Positions 8,693 through 15,794 of a DNA stretch of 20,345 nt are shown here, piece after piece. The DNA is taken from contig JAVBNH010000045.1 of NCBI GenBank assembly GCA_031551635.1, positions 1 through 20,345 on the forward strand, given 5' to 3'. The number at the start of each line of letters is the position of its first letter. The stretch's first letter is position 1. The notes beneath the pieces were generated by a model, which worked only from the letters and a program-made list of their open reading frames with translations, searched no databases and was not told the DNA's origin. Origin of the DNA: JAVBNH01 sp031551635. Lineage in GTDB: Bacteria > Bacillota > Clostridia > Oscillospirales > Acutalibacteraceae. The translations under genes were made by a program, and so were the position numbers.

Positions 8693-8993
8693 TTGTTGTT
8701 TTGCCTTTTTCTATTTACTGTTTACTTTATACCAATCTTCATTAAAATAGTTGATATCTATCGTGACTTAATCCGAATGCTCTTTTGCATTCGGCGTCAC
8801 TCTGATACTGCCCTGAAAATAGACTAAAAACTTCACTATAAAGCCAATTTTCATTAATACTGTGATGAAGCTCTGCTTCATCTTGTCTAATCCTCATTTA
8901 AAAAGAGAAATTCGAATGAGTCTGTTATGCGATATAGCATAACAGATCAGCGAATGAAAAATTTCGACTATTTAAATGGCGTTTAGTATGATA
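8693..8993. other. Hairpin-rich 301 bp intergenic region
   Basis: No gene was found between the TSUP and ceramidase-like genes. The interval holds three perfect short hairpins: CCGAATGC/GCATTCGG (8773-8794), GATGAAGC/GCTTCATC with loop TCT (8864-8882) and TCTGTTATGC/GCATAACAGA with loop GATATA (8921-8946). The last is flanked by direct CGAATGA copies. A weak heptamer-like stretch (TTTACTG, TTTACTT, about 8714-8727) lies close to the TSUP start. No clear promoter or terminator tract was identified. Confidence 0.7.
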
Positions 8994-10454
8994 TCACCTT
9001 TTTAATGGGAGATTGGTATTATCAAGCATCTCTTTGACCGCCGCGGCTATTACGCCCGCAGCTTTAACACCGACGCTGACAGTTTCCTCATAATGCTTTC
9101 TACCCAGCGCGTCAAAACCGTTTGCGAAATAGGGGCGTTTTTCGTCAAGGAAAAAGTCATTCGGAGGTATAAAATATCCTAGCTCATCGTCCCCGAGACC
9201 GAACATAACGATATTTTTATCATTCGCAATTTCCAAAAGTGGTGTAGGGTTCTGCGAGGGGCTGCCCGCGCTGGCGATATCCTCCTCAAGATAGCCGCCA
9301 TAAGCAAGCTCTGGGAACATCTCACCGGGGACGCTGATAATCCTTACATCGCCGATTTCAAAATAATTTACACAGCTCTTTATCGATAGTCCAAAACGCC
9401 CCTCGCCTGTCGCGTTCATTTTTGCGGGAATGACCCTAAGAACTCCGGCTATGGCGAAAAGAGTATTGTCGCAGGGCAGATAAATATCCTGGCTCATGAC
9501 TGTTATCGCAGGCTCCAGCTTTCTTTCCTCTTTCACAGAGAGGGCGAGCTCGGCAATTCTGTGCCCGGCGAATTCCGCCGAAGCCGTGCAGTCGTCCTTA
9601 TATTCCTCATGCGGATAAATAAGCCCGCCGATAAGCCCGTTTATGAAAATTACCTCCGCACCAGAGGCGTTTATATCCTCGCGGAACCAGTGAACCCAGT
9701 CCGAGCTGAGCAGGGTGTTTTCCCCGCCCATCATGCCCGGATGAGCGGCGTAATTGACAAGATAAATATGCTTCCCGCCTGAAAACGGAACAAAATGAAA
9801 ACGTGTCAGAACATCACAGTAAACCTTCGGCAGACGGTAGTCGTCATGATAGCCCTCCGGCTCTTTCACCTGACCGACTAAGAGGTCACCGCAAGCGCGG
9901 GTATTGTATGCTGTCTTTATGGCTTCGCAGATTTTGTCATGCATAAGCGCGATAAATTTCTTGTCTCTTCCGGATTTCGGCAGCTTGCCCCAGAGTCCGA
10001 CAGTGTCAATCGCGGCATGGTTGTGGGTGCCGAAAAAGTGCATATCGCGGCAGCCATGCTCACGTGACCACTCGCGCATACGCTCGCGCACGGCGTCCGC
10101 GTCATACCTCATAAAGCCGACACAATCTATAGATACGAGCACCAGCGCGCCCTTGCCTGAATTGTCGTCAATCCAAATAGCTGTCGCACACATAGGGTCG
10201 TGCACACCTGTAATCAGCTTCGGACCGTAATAACCGGCAATATAATAGCGGTTGTCGGCGATGTCGTCCGGCACCAGCTCCTGCTTCGAAATACCGACGG
10301 TAAAATGACCGCGCAGGGATTTCGAGCAGGGTGTATAGCTCGCCTTAGCAAGAGGCTTTGCAGGGTGAAGCTTCGCCTTAGTCTTGTAATAATTCGCAAT
10401 CTGCTTTTCTATGACACTGATTCCCTTTTCCATTGACTTCAGAAGATTTGGCAC
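8994..10454 (-). CDS. Neutral/alkaline ceramidase-like protein
   Basis: The 486-residue protein resembles the neutral/alkaline non-lysosomal ceramidase N-terminal domain family. Landmarks are VHDP with His85, GTHNHAA (His144, His146), NYAAHPG (His238), SSDW (Asp252), VPGEMFPEL and a late LGDDELGYFIPPNDF. These match the zinc-binding and core motifs of the fold. The segment where true ceramidases carry the nucleophilic serine (G-D-V-S-P type) reads NGLIGGLIY at 272-280 and has no serine, so amide hydrolysis of ceramide is doubtful. There is no signal peptide, unlike secreted ceramidases. Similar cytosolic homologues occur in sugar-catabolic clusters. AAAAGGGG lies 6 nt before the ATG. A promoter lies in the gap before it. 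Confidence 0.75.
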   Translation of the reverse strand: MPNLLKSMEKGISVIEKQIANYYKTKAKLHPAKPLAKASYTPCSKSLRGHFTVGISKQELVPDDIADNRYYIAGYYGPKLITGVHDPMCATAIWIDDNSGKGALVLVSIDCVGFMRYDADAVRERMREWSREHGCRDMHFFGTHNHAAIDTVGLWGKLPKSGRDKKFIALMHDKICEAIKTAYNTRACGDLLVGQVKEPEGYHDDYRLPKVYCDVLTRFHFVPFSGGKHIYLVNYAAHPGMMGGENTLLSSDWVHWFREDINASGAEVIFINGLIGGLIYPHEEYKDDCTASAEFAGHRIAELALSVKEERKLEPAITVMSQDIYLPCDNTLFAIAGVLRVIPAKMNATGEGRFGLSIKSCVNYFEIGDVRIISVPGEMFPELAYGGYLEEDIASAGSPSQNPTPLLEIANDKNIVMFGLGDDELGYFIPPNDFFLDEKRPYFANGFDALGRKHYEETVSVGVKAAGVIAAAVKEMLDNTNLPLKR

Positions 10455-10489
10455 ATTAAAAACCCCTTTTCATTTTATTTTCACATATA

Positions 10490-10518
10490 ACTTTATACAC
10501 TTCATCCCCAAAAGTCAA
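10490..10518 (-). promoter_or_regulatory. Putative promoter of the ceramidase-like gene
   Basis: On the minus strand, TTGACT (10513-10518) is followed 17 bp later by TAAAGT (10490-10495), with an overlapping TATAAA at 15 bp. It would start a leader of about 30 nt. The -35 is good and the -10 moderate. Confidence 0.45.
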
Positions 10519-10536
10519 GCGGCTTTCACTGATTTT

Positions 10537-11424
10537 CTACATTTTTTGTAAATTCGGATTCACATGCACCATGCAGTGCTTGATTTTCGGGAACTGCCTT
10601 TCAATAGCATCATGAACGAGGTGGGCAATAGCGTGGCTGTCCAGCAGGGTTATATCGCTTTTCACATTAATTTCCACATCAAGGTAAATTTTGTCACCAA
10701 AAAGTCTTGTTTTTAAAACATCGATACCGTCAACATCTGTCTGCGACAAAATCAATGAGCTAATTTCGCTGACTGTTTTCTCATCGCAGGAATGGTCGGT
10801 CATTTTATTTATGGAATCCCTGAAAATATTATAGGAAACCTTGATTATAAACAGGCATATAACTACGCACGCGGCACTGTCCAAAACCGGATAACCGATT
10901 CTCGCGCCCAAAATTCCGATAAAGCTCGCGACTGAAGAAAGCGCGTCAGAGCGGTGATGCCAGGCATCCGCCAGCAGCGCCGGCGAATCTGTTTTTTTTG
11001 CCGCGGCTTTTGTATAGTGATACATTAGCTCCTTTACAATAATCGACAAAACCGCAGCAGCAAGAGCCAAAATCCCCGGCATCTCAGCAGAATGATAGCT
11101 GCCTGATATAATCGTCTTAATTCCGCCCGCGCCGACAGTGAAGCCGGTCAGGAATAATATTACAGCAAGAATTATCGCCGCCACGCACTCAAAGCGTTCA
11201 TGCCCGTAGGGGTGCTCCCTGTCCGCGCTTTTGCCCGCCATTTTTACACCGATAATCACAATAAAGGTACTTAACACATCTGAAAGTGAATGAATCGAGT
11301 CCGAAATTATTGCTGCTGAGTTTGCGATAAAACCCGCAGCAAGCTTCAAAGCTGAAAGCAGCACATTCCAGATAATTGTGATAAAGGAAACATGCAGTGC
11401 AAGTTGTTTTTTAGTTCGTTTCAT
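10537..11424 (-). CDS. CDF-family Ni/Co(/Fe) efflux transporter
   Basis: This is a cation diffusion facilitator, an inner-membrane divalent metal/proton antiporter with about six membrane segments and a C-terminal cytoplasmic dimerisation domain (about 210-290, ending in KHCMVHVNP). The transport-site residues are visible as H45-x3-D49 in SDSIHSLSDV and H156-x3-D160 in DAWHHRSD, the His/Asp tetrad of the Zn/Co-type branch. HPYGHERFE follows membrane segment 2, as usual. The leader carries a NiCo riboswitch, so the gene should be switched on by cobalt or nickel excess; iron(II) has also been reported as a ligand of this riboswitch class. GAGGAG lies 11 nt before the ATG. Family assignment is firm; metal preference comes from the riboswitch. 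Confidence 0.93.
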   Translation of the reverse strand: MKRTKKQLALHVSFITIIWNVLLSALKLAAGFIANSAAIISDSIHSLSDVLSTFIVIIGVKMAGKSADREHPYGHERFECVAAIILAVILFLTGFTVGAGGIKTIISGSYHSAEMPGILALAAAVLSIIVKELMYHYTKAAAKKTDSPALLADAWHHRSDALSSVASFIGILGARIGYPVLDSAACVVICLFIIKVSYNIFRDSINKMTDHSCDEKTVSEISSLILSQTDVDGIDVLKTRLFGDKIYLDVEINVKSDITLLDSHAIAHLVHDAIERQFPKIKHCMVHVNPNLQKM

Positions 11425-11489
11425 AAAGCAGACAGCTCCTCATGTATGGTATATCTTTACTCTCTGCTGTCAGTCTTTCCGCAAATAAC

Positions 11490-11529
11490 AAAAAAACACC
11501 TGTGGAAGCAGTCTACTGTCCCACAGATG
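11490..11529 (-). terminator. Riboswitch-controlled terminator before the CDF gene
   Basis: In the minus-strand transcript CATCTGTGG (11529-11521) pairs with CCACAGGTG (11505-11497), with one G-U pair, followed by seven U (11496-11490). The 5' arm is part of the riboswitch 3' helix (ATCTGTGGGACAGT), so ligand-bound aptamer and terminator exclude each other. This predicts an ON switch. Confidence 0.9.
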
Positions 11530-11614
11530 CATTAATACTATTTATAGTATTAGGAAAAATCTGCTGCCGCCCGGGCGGCCCGGCTCCAAAATCAAAGATT
11601 CGGCCTGCTCAGTT
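11515..11614 (-). promoter_or_regulatory. NiCo (czcD) riboswitch
   Basis: The minus strand carries the conserved blocks of this class in order: ACTGAGCAGGC, GAGCCGGGC, GGCGGCAGCAGAT and ATCTGTGGGACAGT. They are spaced by variable stems, a CCGAATC/GATTTTGG arm, a GCCGCC/GGCGGC arm and a TAATACTAT/ATAGTATTA arm. P1 pairs ACTG with CAGT. The aptamer binds Co2+ or Ni2+ at the four-way junction and sits just upstream of a CDF exporter gene, the classic position. Confidence 0.95.
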
Positions 11615-11668
11615 TGTACTGTTAATAATGCGCCTTTCGAAGCATTATTCAGTGCAAAGAGTAAATAT

Positions 11669-11697
11669 ACTATAGCATATGCCGCCGACTTTGTCAA
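11669..11697 (-). promoter_or_regulatory. Consensus promoter of the riboswitch-CDF transcript
   Basis: TTGACA (11692-11697) and TATAGT (11669-11674) are separated by 17 bp, with TG one base before the -10. The leader of about 240 nt contains an AATAATGC/GCATTATT hairpin (11624-11649) before the riboswitch. Confidence 0.88.
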
Positions 11698-11757
11698 GGT
11701 GATGATTTTTCTGCATATTAAATGCTTTTTTCGATTTTGTTTCAATAAAAAAAGTGA

Positions 11758-11786
11758 TTGACTTTTTTTGTCGAATAATTTATAAT
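11758..11786 (+). promoter_or_regulatory. Near-consensus promoter of the small toxin-like gene
   Basis: TTGACT (11758-11763) and TATAAT (11781-11786) are 17 bp apart. It is divergent from the riboswitch promoter 60 bp to the left. The leader is about 60 nt to the ATG at 11852. Confidence 0.9.
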
Positions 11787-11851
11787 GTTTTTGTGGTAGT
11801 GCCTGTACGGTAGGCGGTTAGCGTATTTATCTCCGAAAGGAGGTGACGCAT

Positions 11852-11914
11852 ATGGAGTATTTTGTAATTGTACTTTTAGTAATACTTTTACTTATTATAG
11901 CCATAAAAAAATAA
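11852..11914 (+). CDS. 20-residue hydrophobic peptide, putative type I toxin
   Basis: The predicted peptide is MEYFVIVLLVILLLIIAIKK: a single membrane helix with a short basic tail, the form of type I toxins and of peptides annotated as holin-like toxins in Firmicutes. GAAAGGAGGTG (11835-11845), an almost complete anti-16S match, lies 6 nt before the ATG. Promoter, ribosome site and terminator are all strong, which is hard to explain by chance for so short a frame. An antisense transcript with its own consensus promoter converges on it, as in clostridial type I toxin-antitoxin pairs. The 5' leader GGCGGTTA (11813-11820) is fully complementary to TAACCGCC (11912-11919) at the stop codon, so long-distance pairing may delay translation. 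Toxicity is inferred, and the family match is by architecture, not sequence search. Confidence 0.8.
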   Translation: MEYFVIVLLVILLLIIAIKK

Positions 11915-11949
11915 CCGCCCTGAGCCTGAGAAGCTAAGCGGTTATTTTT
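11905..11949. terminator. Bidirectional terminator shared by toxin and antisense RNA
   Basis: TAACCGC (11912-11918) pairs with GCGGTTA (11938-11944). T5 follows on the plus strand and seven A precede it, giving U7 on the minus strand. The stop codon TAA is part of the stem. A homologous element ends the module at 19554-19595. Confidence 0.85.
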
Positions 11950-12053
11950 AACTATTCTTTAATTTCAGGTTGACCGTCTATCGGATTCCTTAACGGGATT
12001 TTTTGAACTCCGACGTTCATGAATCACGCTAAAGGTTTCTGCGGCATTGCCAC
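11905..12053 (-). ncRNA. Putative antisense antitoxin RNA
   Basis: A minus-strand transcript starting near 12053 from a perfect consensus promoter would end at the shared terminator near 11905, about 150 nt in all. It would overlap the last codons and 3' end of the toxin mRNA by some 45 nt. No ribosome site or open frame is evident in it. Convergent overlap at the 3' ends is the arrangement of known clostridial type I antitoxins. Boundaries are inferred from promoter and terminator positions. Confidence 0.7.
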
Positions 12054-12059
12054 ATGTTT

Positions 12060-12088
12060 ATTATAACCGCAAAAAGATGTAATGTCAA
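12060..12088 (-). promoter_or_regulatory. Perfect consensus promoter of the antisense RNA
   Basis: On the minus strand TTGACA (12083-12088) is followed after exactly 17 bp by TATAAT (12060-12065). No coding sequence lies between it and the terminator, so it most likely drives a non-coding RNA. Confidence 0.9.
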
Positions 12089-12110
12089 TATGATTTTTTA
12101 ACTTTTATCT

Positions 12111-12186
12111 ATTAGTACCTTAATGGGGCTGTAAATGCAATAGTAAGCAAAGTCTGGGTTGTGGGCACCGTCTCACGTTAGTTCTC
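12111..12186 (+). repeat. Two-hairpin dispersed repeat, copy 3 (degenerate)
   Basis: It starts ATTAGTACC and ends CTCACGTTAG like the other copies and shares the GTCTGGGTTGTGGGC core. The long second hairpin has shrunk to GTGGG/CTCAC around CACCGT. It fills the gap between the antisense-RNA promoter and the 3' end of the glycoside hydrolase gene. Confidence 0.75.
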
Positions 12187-12217
12187 AATGCTTTTACATA
12201 TTTTTTTCGTTTACTTT

Positions 12218-14629
12218 TTACTCTGATTTCAAAACCCAAATTTCACTGACGCTAATGGGGTAAAGTGTTCCGCTCATTGTCCACTCGAGCAGCAGTCTGC
12301 CGTCTTTAACCGCTTTATCAGGCAATGCGTATTCAAGAACCGGGTTTTGCGTGCCTTTTCGTGCGTCAATTTTGTCGTGAACGGGGATTCCGTTCGCCGT
12401 TAAACGCAGATGCAAAACCGTGTCCGCCTCAAGGGCAAGCAGGTCGGGATAAGCAATTTTGATTTTGTATTTAACACTCGAGTCAAGCCCTTCGATTTTT
12501 ACCTTCAGTGGTGTGCCGTAAAGCGTCCTCGCACGCGTCACCCAGCGGTTCGTTATCGGAAACTCGTTATACCAACCCTCATTTTCATGCATTAGCCACT
12601 GAATACCGTATGGGTCATGGCAAAGCAAGGGCGAACGCAGATAACCCGGGTCGTCCTCCCATGTCTTTTCGGAAATGACACTCTCGCAGAAGGTATTGGG
12701 ATTCCCTAGCCACAGATATTTTCCTCCCTCCCCCGGGTCGGTGCGGTGCAGCAGCTTTTCAAGCTCTGCCAAGCGTTCCGCTTCATCAGCGAGCGAGTAA
12801 ATTTGCATGAAATTCATCATATACCATCGCGAATCGTTCAGCGGTGTGTCGAGCGAGTCCAGGCTTGCGCCGCGTATCCAGCTCTGAGCTCCGTGGCGGC
12901 GACTGGTCAGGCGAATGCCGCAATTTTCTCTCAGGCTGTCCGCAAGCATCTGAATTTTTTGTTTTTCATAAATCCCGACAGGCTCGTCAGATGTTTTTCT
13001 GAAAATCTGCCTTGCATTGTTTATCGCGTTCAGGCTGCCGAGCTCAGACGCGCTTTCAAGAAGCTTTAGTGCTTTTTTTTCAAGTGCTGCGTCATATATC
13101 GCCCTCAGCTTAATTTGATAATCGCTTACCGCGCGTAAGAGCGCCATCTGAAAACGGAAATTATTCCTGACACTATCCCCGCATTTTTCTTCAAGCGACA
13201 AAAAGCCCTTATAAACCTCGTCAACGCTTTTATTAGTGGCAAGCTCACCTATCCAGCTCTGTTCGGTTTTCAAAAGCAGCTCTGACATCTCGAGGGCAAT
13301 ATCAGGGGAAATAAATAGCCTACAATAGTCGCGCAGTGTCTCCTCAACGCCTATATTACTGTCAAAATCCTGGTCGCCCCAAACAATTTTATTGACATCG
13401 TCGTGAATACCCTCTGAATATGTCAGCGAGCCTATAGTATAAACCGCGTGGCTGTTATGTATATGCTTCATCGCGCGCGCTCGGGTATTATAACCCTCTC
13501 TGCCCTGCGTGAGGGAGAGTGCGGTGTCCCACGAGGCAAGCTCAAACTGGCTGTGGGAATTGTGGGTGATATCAGGGTAATGCCTGATTCTATTCTTGTA
13601 TTTTTCGCTCAGATTGTCGCGCATTTCAGATATAGTGTCGCGTATCCAAGGCGCATAGCAAACGCCGTAAAGCCACAGGGGTTCTTTGTTTATCTCAGAG
13701 TAAAAATCCTCATACCACCCCGGTGAGGGGTGAAAAACCTGCGGCGCAATCCAGACTCTGGCAGCAGGATGATATTTATGCAGAATCTTCATATTGCGCT
13801 CGGTAATCGGGAAAAGCTCTTTCGGCTCAAGGATTCCCGGGTCGCCCGCCGGGATTAAAACCGCGTCCACAAAGGGCAGAGAGGAAAATATCCGCTCGCG
13901 CTCGGCTAGCTCGAAGCTATCCGCCATCGCTTTTGCTTCATCGTCCGCCTCATGGGCAAAAATACGCACATCATTCGGGTACCAGACCCAGACATCCATG
14001 CCGTAGGAATGTATAATGCGCGAAAGGCAAATCATCATCTCATATGGGTCGCGTTTGAAATGCGGCGAATAAACCTTGTCATCCGTGCGCGGCGGCAGAA
14101 TTTCTATTGCGTTCGCGCCGAAAAGCGCGAGGTCGCGGATATACCTTTCGAAATCCTCAGTGTCCCACGTCGGACAGGTATTCTGCTTGTCACGGTATGC
14201 TAGCTGATGCCCGCGCAAGGCGTATTGCGGCGTGAGAGTCATGCAAAGAAGCTCGTCAGTGTCAAATATTGAGCCCATGCGCAGTTCAAGCTTACGAAGC
14301 ACCCTCGCCATGCCGTAAAGACAGCCGCGGTCATCAGCGCCGCCGACAATTATTCGGATATCCCTGCCCTGTCTGGTTACACTCAGGCAAAAGCCTTCCG
14401 CGCCGGGTTGTTCCATATTATCAAAGCAGGATAAGAGCGCGGAATGATGCTTTTTCAGCATATCAATTCGGCGAATCAGAATAAAACTGCCTTCTGAATC
14501 AAGCGTATTATTACTCTCAAGAGCCAATCCCGTCCGCAGCTTAATCTCCTCAAGGAAAATACTGTTAACGCGCTCCTCAAAGGGGGTAAAATTCCCGCAG
14601 GCAATCAATCTGATGTGAGAAATGTCCAT
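12218..14629 (-). CDS. Alpha-glucuronidase/GH20-like glycoside hydrolase
   Basis: The 803-residue protein has an N-terminal alpha/beta domain ending in GGADDRGCLYGMARVLR (96-112), the type found in front of GH67 and GH20 barrels. A TIM-barrel region starts at RGHQLAYRD (139-147), followed by FGANAIEILPPRTDD (170-184), DVWVWYPN (212-219), IPAGDPG (259-265) and WIAPQVF (293-299). The C-terminal 150 residues look like a beta-sandwich. It is probably a glycosidase, but the catalytic acids and the family cannot be assigned by eye. No signal peptide is present, so it acts in the cytosol. CAGGAG lies 6 nt before the ATG. It is the last gene of a minus-strand run, 39 nt behind a Gfo/Idh/MocA gene. 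Specificity for uronic acid or hexosamine residues is a guess. Confidence 0.7.
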   Translation of the reverse strand: MDISHIRLIACGNFTPFEERVNSIFLEEIKLRTGLALESNNTLDSEGSFILIRRIDMLKKHHSALLSCFDNMEQPGAEGFCLSVTRQGRDIRIIVGGADDRGCLYGMARVLRKLELRMGSIFDTDELLCMTLTPQYALRGHQLAYRDKQNTCPTWDTEDFERYIRDLALFGANAIEILPPRTDDKVYSPHFKRDPYEMMICLSRIIHSYGMDVWVWYPNDVRIFAHEADDEAKAMADSFELAERERIFSSLPFVDAVLIPAGDPGILEPKELFPITERNMKILHKYHPAARVWIAPQVFHPSPGWYEDFYSEINKEPLWLYGVCYAPWIRDTISEMRDNLSEKYKNRIRHYPDITHNSHSQFELASWDTALSLTQGREGYNTRARAMKHIHNSHAVYTIGSLTYSEGIHDDVNKIVWGDQDFDSNIGVEETLRDYCRLFISPDIALEMSELLLKTEQSWIGELATNKSVDEVYKGFLSLEEKCGDSVRNNFRFQMALLRAVSDYQIKLRAIYDAALEKKALKLLESASELGSLNAINNARQIFRKTSDEPVGIYEKQKIQMLADSLRENCGIRLTSRRHGAQSWIRGASLDSLDTPLNDSRWYMMNFMQIYSLADEAERLAELEKLLHRTDPGEGGKYLWLGNPNTFCESVISEKTWEDDPGYLRSPLLCHDPYGIQWLMHENEGWYNEFPITNRWVTRARTLYGTPLKVKIEGLDSSVKYKIKIAYPDLLALEADTVLHLRLTANGIPVHDKIDARKGTQNPVLEYALPDKAVKDGRLLLEWTMSGTLYPISVSEIWVLKSE

Positions 14630-14668
14630 GTTTTTCTCCTGAATTATCTTTATTGCATAATAAGATAG

Positions 14669-15766
14669 TTAAATCATCTTATAAAGCGCGTCGCCGTGGA
14701 AATTCGGCAGCGGCTCGGGTCTGACGACACTTCCGCCTTCCTCAAAGGACTTAATGCAGGCAAAGGTCAGCTCAAGGGTCGCCAGCGCATCTCTGCCTGA
14801 GGAGCGCAGATATTCCTTGGGAACCTTGTTTGTCAAATCCTCGAGATAGGCATGCAGCCTGTTCGGGAAGGTTGTGCCGAAATCAGTTATACCCGTGTCT
14901 GTAACAACAGGTCCGGGAGCAGGGATTCCGGGTTTGGGTCCCTCCCAATATGTCAGTTTTTCAACGCAGTTTTCAATGACAAAGGTGCCGTTTGTGCCTG
15001 CCATCTCGAAGCTCCACCAGCCGCCCAGCCCAAACATGGCGTCGCCCCTCTGAGAGAGAAGGTAACCCGAGGAGCCGTTTTCAAACTTGACATGAATACT
15101 GTTTATCGAGAGCATCAGGTCATTCGCGGTCTTGCGGCAGCCGGGCTTGTTCAGGAAAGCCTGAACATGGGTGATTTCGCCGCCGAAATAGCGCATAACC
15201 GCAAAGGGGTGAGCGAGGAAGGCCTTGAGATGCGAATAGGGTCTTTGCCAGCGTCCGTCAGTCGCTCCGCCATAAACGGCGCTGCTGCCGTCAAAGCCCA
15301 TTTTATGAATGACATAAACCGGCTCCCCTACCTTGCCTTCCTTTATGTATTCCTTCGCCTTGTCAGCGGTCGCGGTGAAATAATGATTAAGATTGCAGCC
15401 GAGGTACAAGTCCTTTTCGGCGGCAAAGCGTACCATTTCACGCGCTTCGCGTATATCGTTAGAAATGGGTTTCTCGACAAGCACGTTTTTGCCCGCCGCG
15501 AGAGCCTCCATTGCCGGCACATAATGCCAGCTTCCGTTTTCAAATCCGCCTGTCGTCACATCGACAAAATCGAGATCGGGCTCTCCCTTGAGCATATCGG
15601 CGAGGGTATAATACGCCTTCACGCCGAATTTCTCAGCCGCTGCATCTGCCTTTTCATGAATCAAATCACAAACCGCGACAAGCTGCGCCAAATCATCCTT
15701 CATATAGCAGTCACAATGTGTGTTTCCGATGCCGCCGCAACCGACAAGCCCTATTTTTAATGCCAT
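14669..15766 (-). CDS. Gfo/Idh/MocA family oxidoreductase 1
   Basis: This is an NAD(P)-dependent sugar or cyclitol dehydrogenase of 365 residues. The N-terminal Rossmann fold has GLVGCGGIGNTH (6-17) with the dinucleotide GxGxxG. The family EKP motif is at 98-100 (VLVEKPISND). The active-site helix reads HLKAFLAHPFAVMRYFGG: His179 and His186 are kept, but the position filled by Asp178 in the neighbouring paralogue is Ala189. GAAGGA lies 6 nt before the ATG. It lies 28 nt behind the paralogue and 39 nt ahead of the glycoside hydrolase, so the three probably form one operon. The likely reaction is oxidation of a sugar hydroxyl to a keto-sugar or the reverse; substrate unknown. Confidence 0.88.
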   Translation of the reverse strand: MALKIGLVGCGGIGNTHCDCYMKDDLAQLVAVCDLIHEKADAAAEKFGVKAYYTLADMLKGEPDLDFVDVTTGGFENGSWHYVPAMEALAAGKNVLVEKPISNDIREAREMVRFAAEKDLYLGCNLNHYFTATADKAKEYIKEGKVGEPVYVIHKMGFDGSSAVYGGATDGRWQRPYSHLKAFLAHPFAVMRYFGGEITHVQAFLNKPGCRKTANDLMLSINSIHVKFENGSSGYLLSQRGDAMFGLGGWWSFEMAGTNGTFVIENCVEKLTYWEGPKPGIPAPGPVVTDTGITDFGTTFPNRLHAYLEDLTNKVPKEYLRSSGRDALATLELTFACIKSFEEGGSVVRPEPLPNFHGDALYKMI

Positions 15767-15794
15767 AATTATTCCTTCTTTACATAATATTTAA

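Noticed and set aside
11442..11745. Short open frames on both strands over the CDF leader
   Set aside because: They run across the riboswitch, its terminator and the promoter, and have no ribosome site; the RNA structure explains the sequence.
14852..15760. Plus-strand open frame of about 300 codons
   Set aside because: It lies exactly opposite the Gfo/Idh/MocA gene, has no recognisable domain or ribosome site, and the minus strand encodes clear family motifs.
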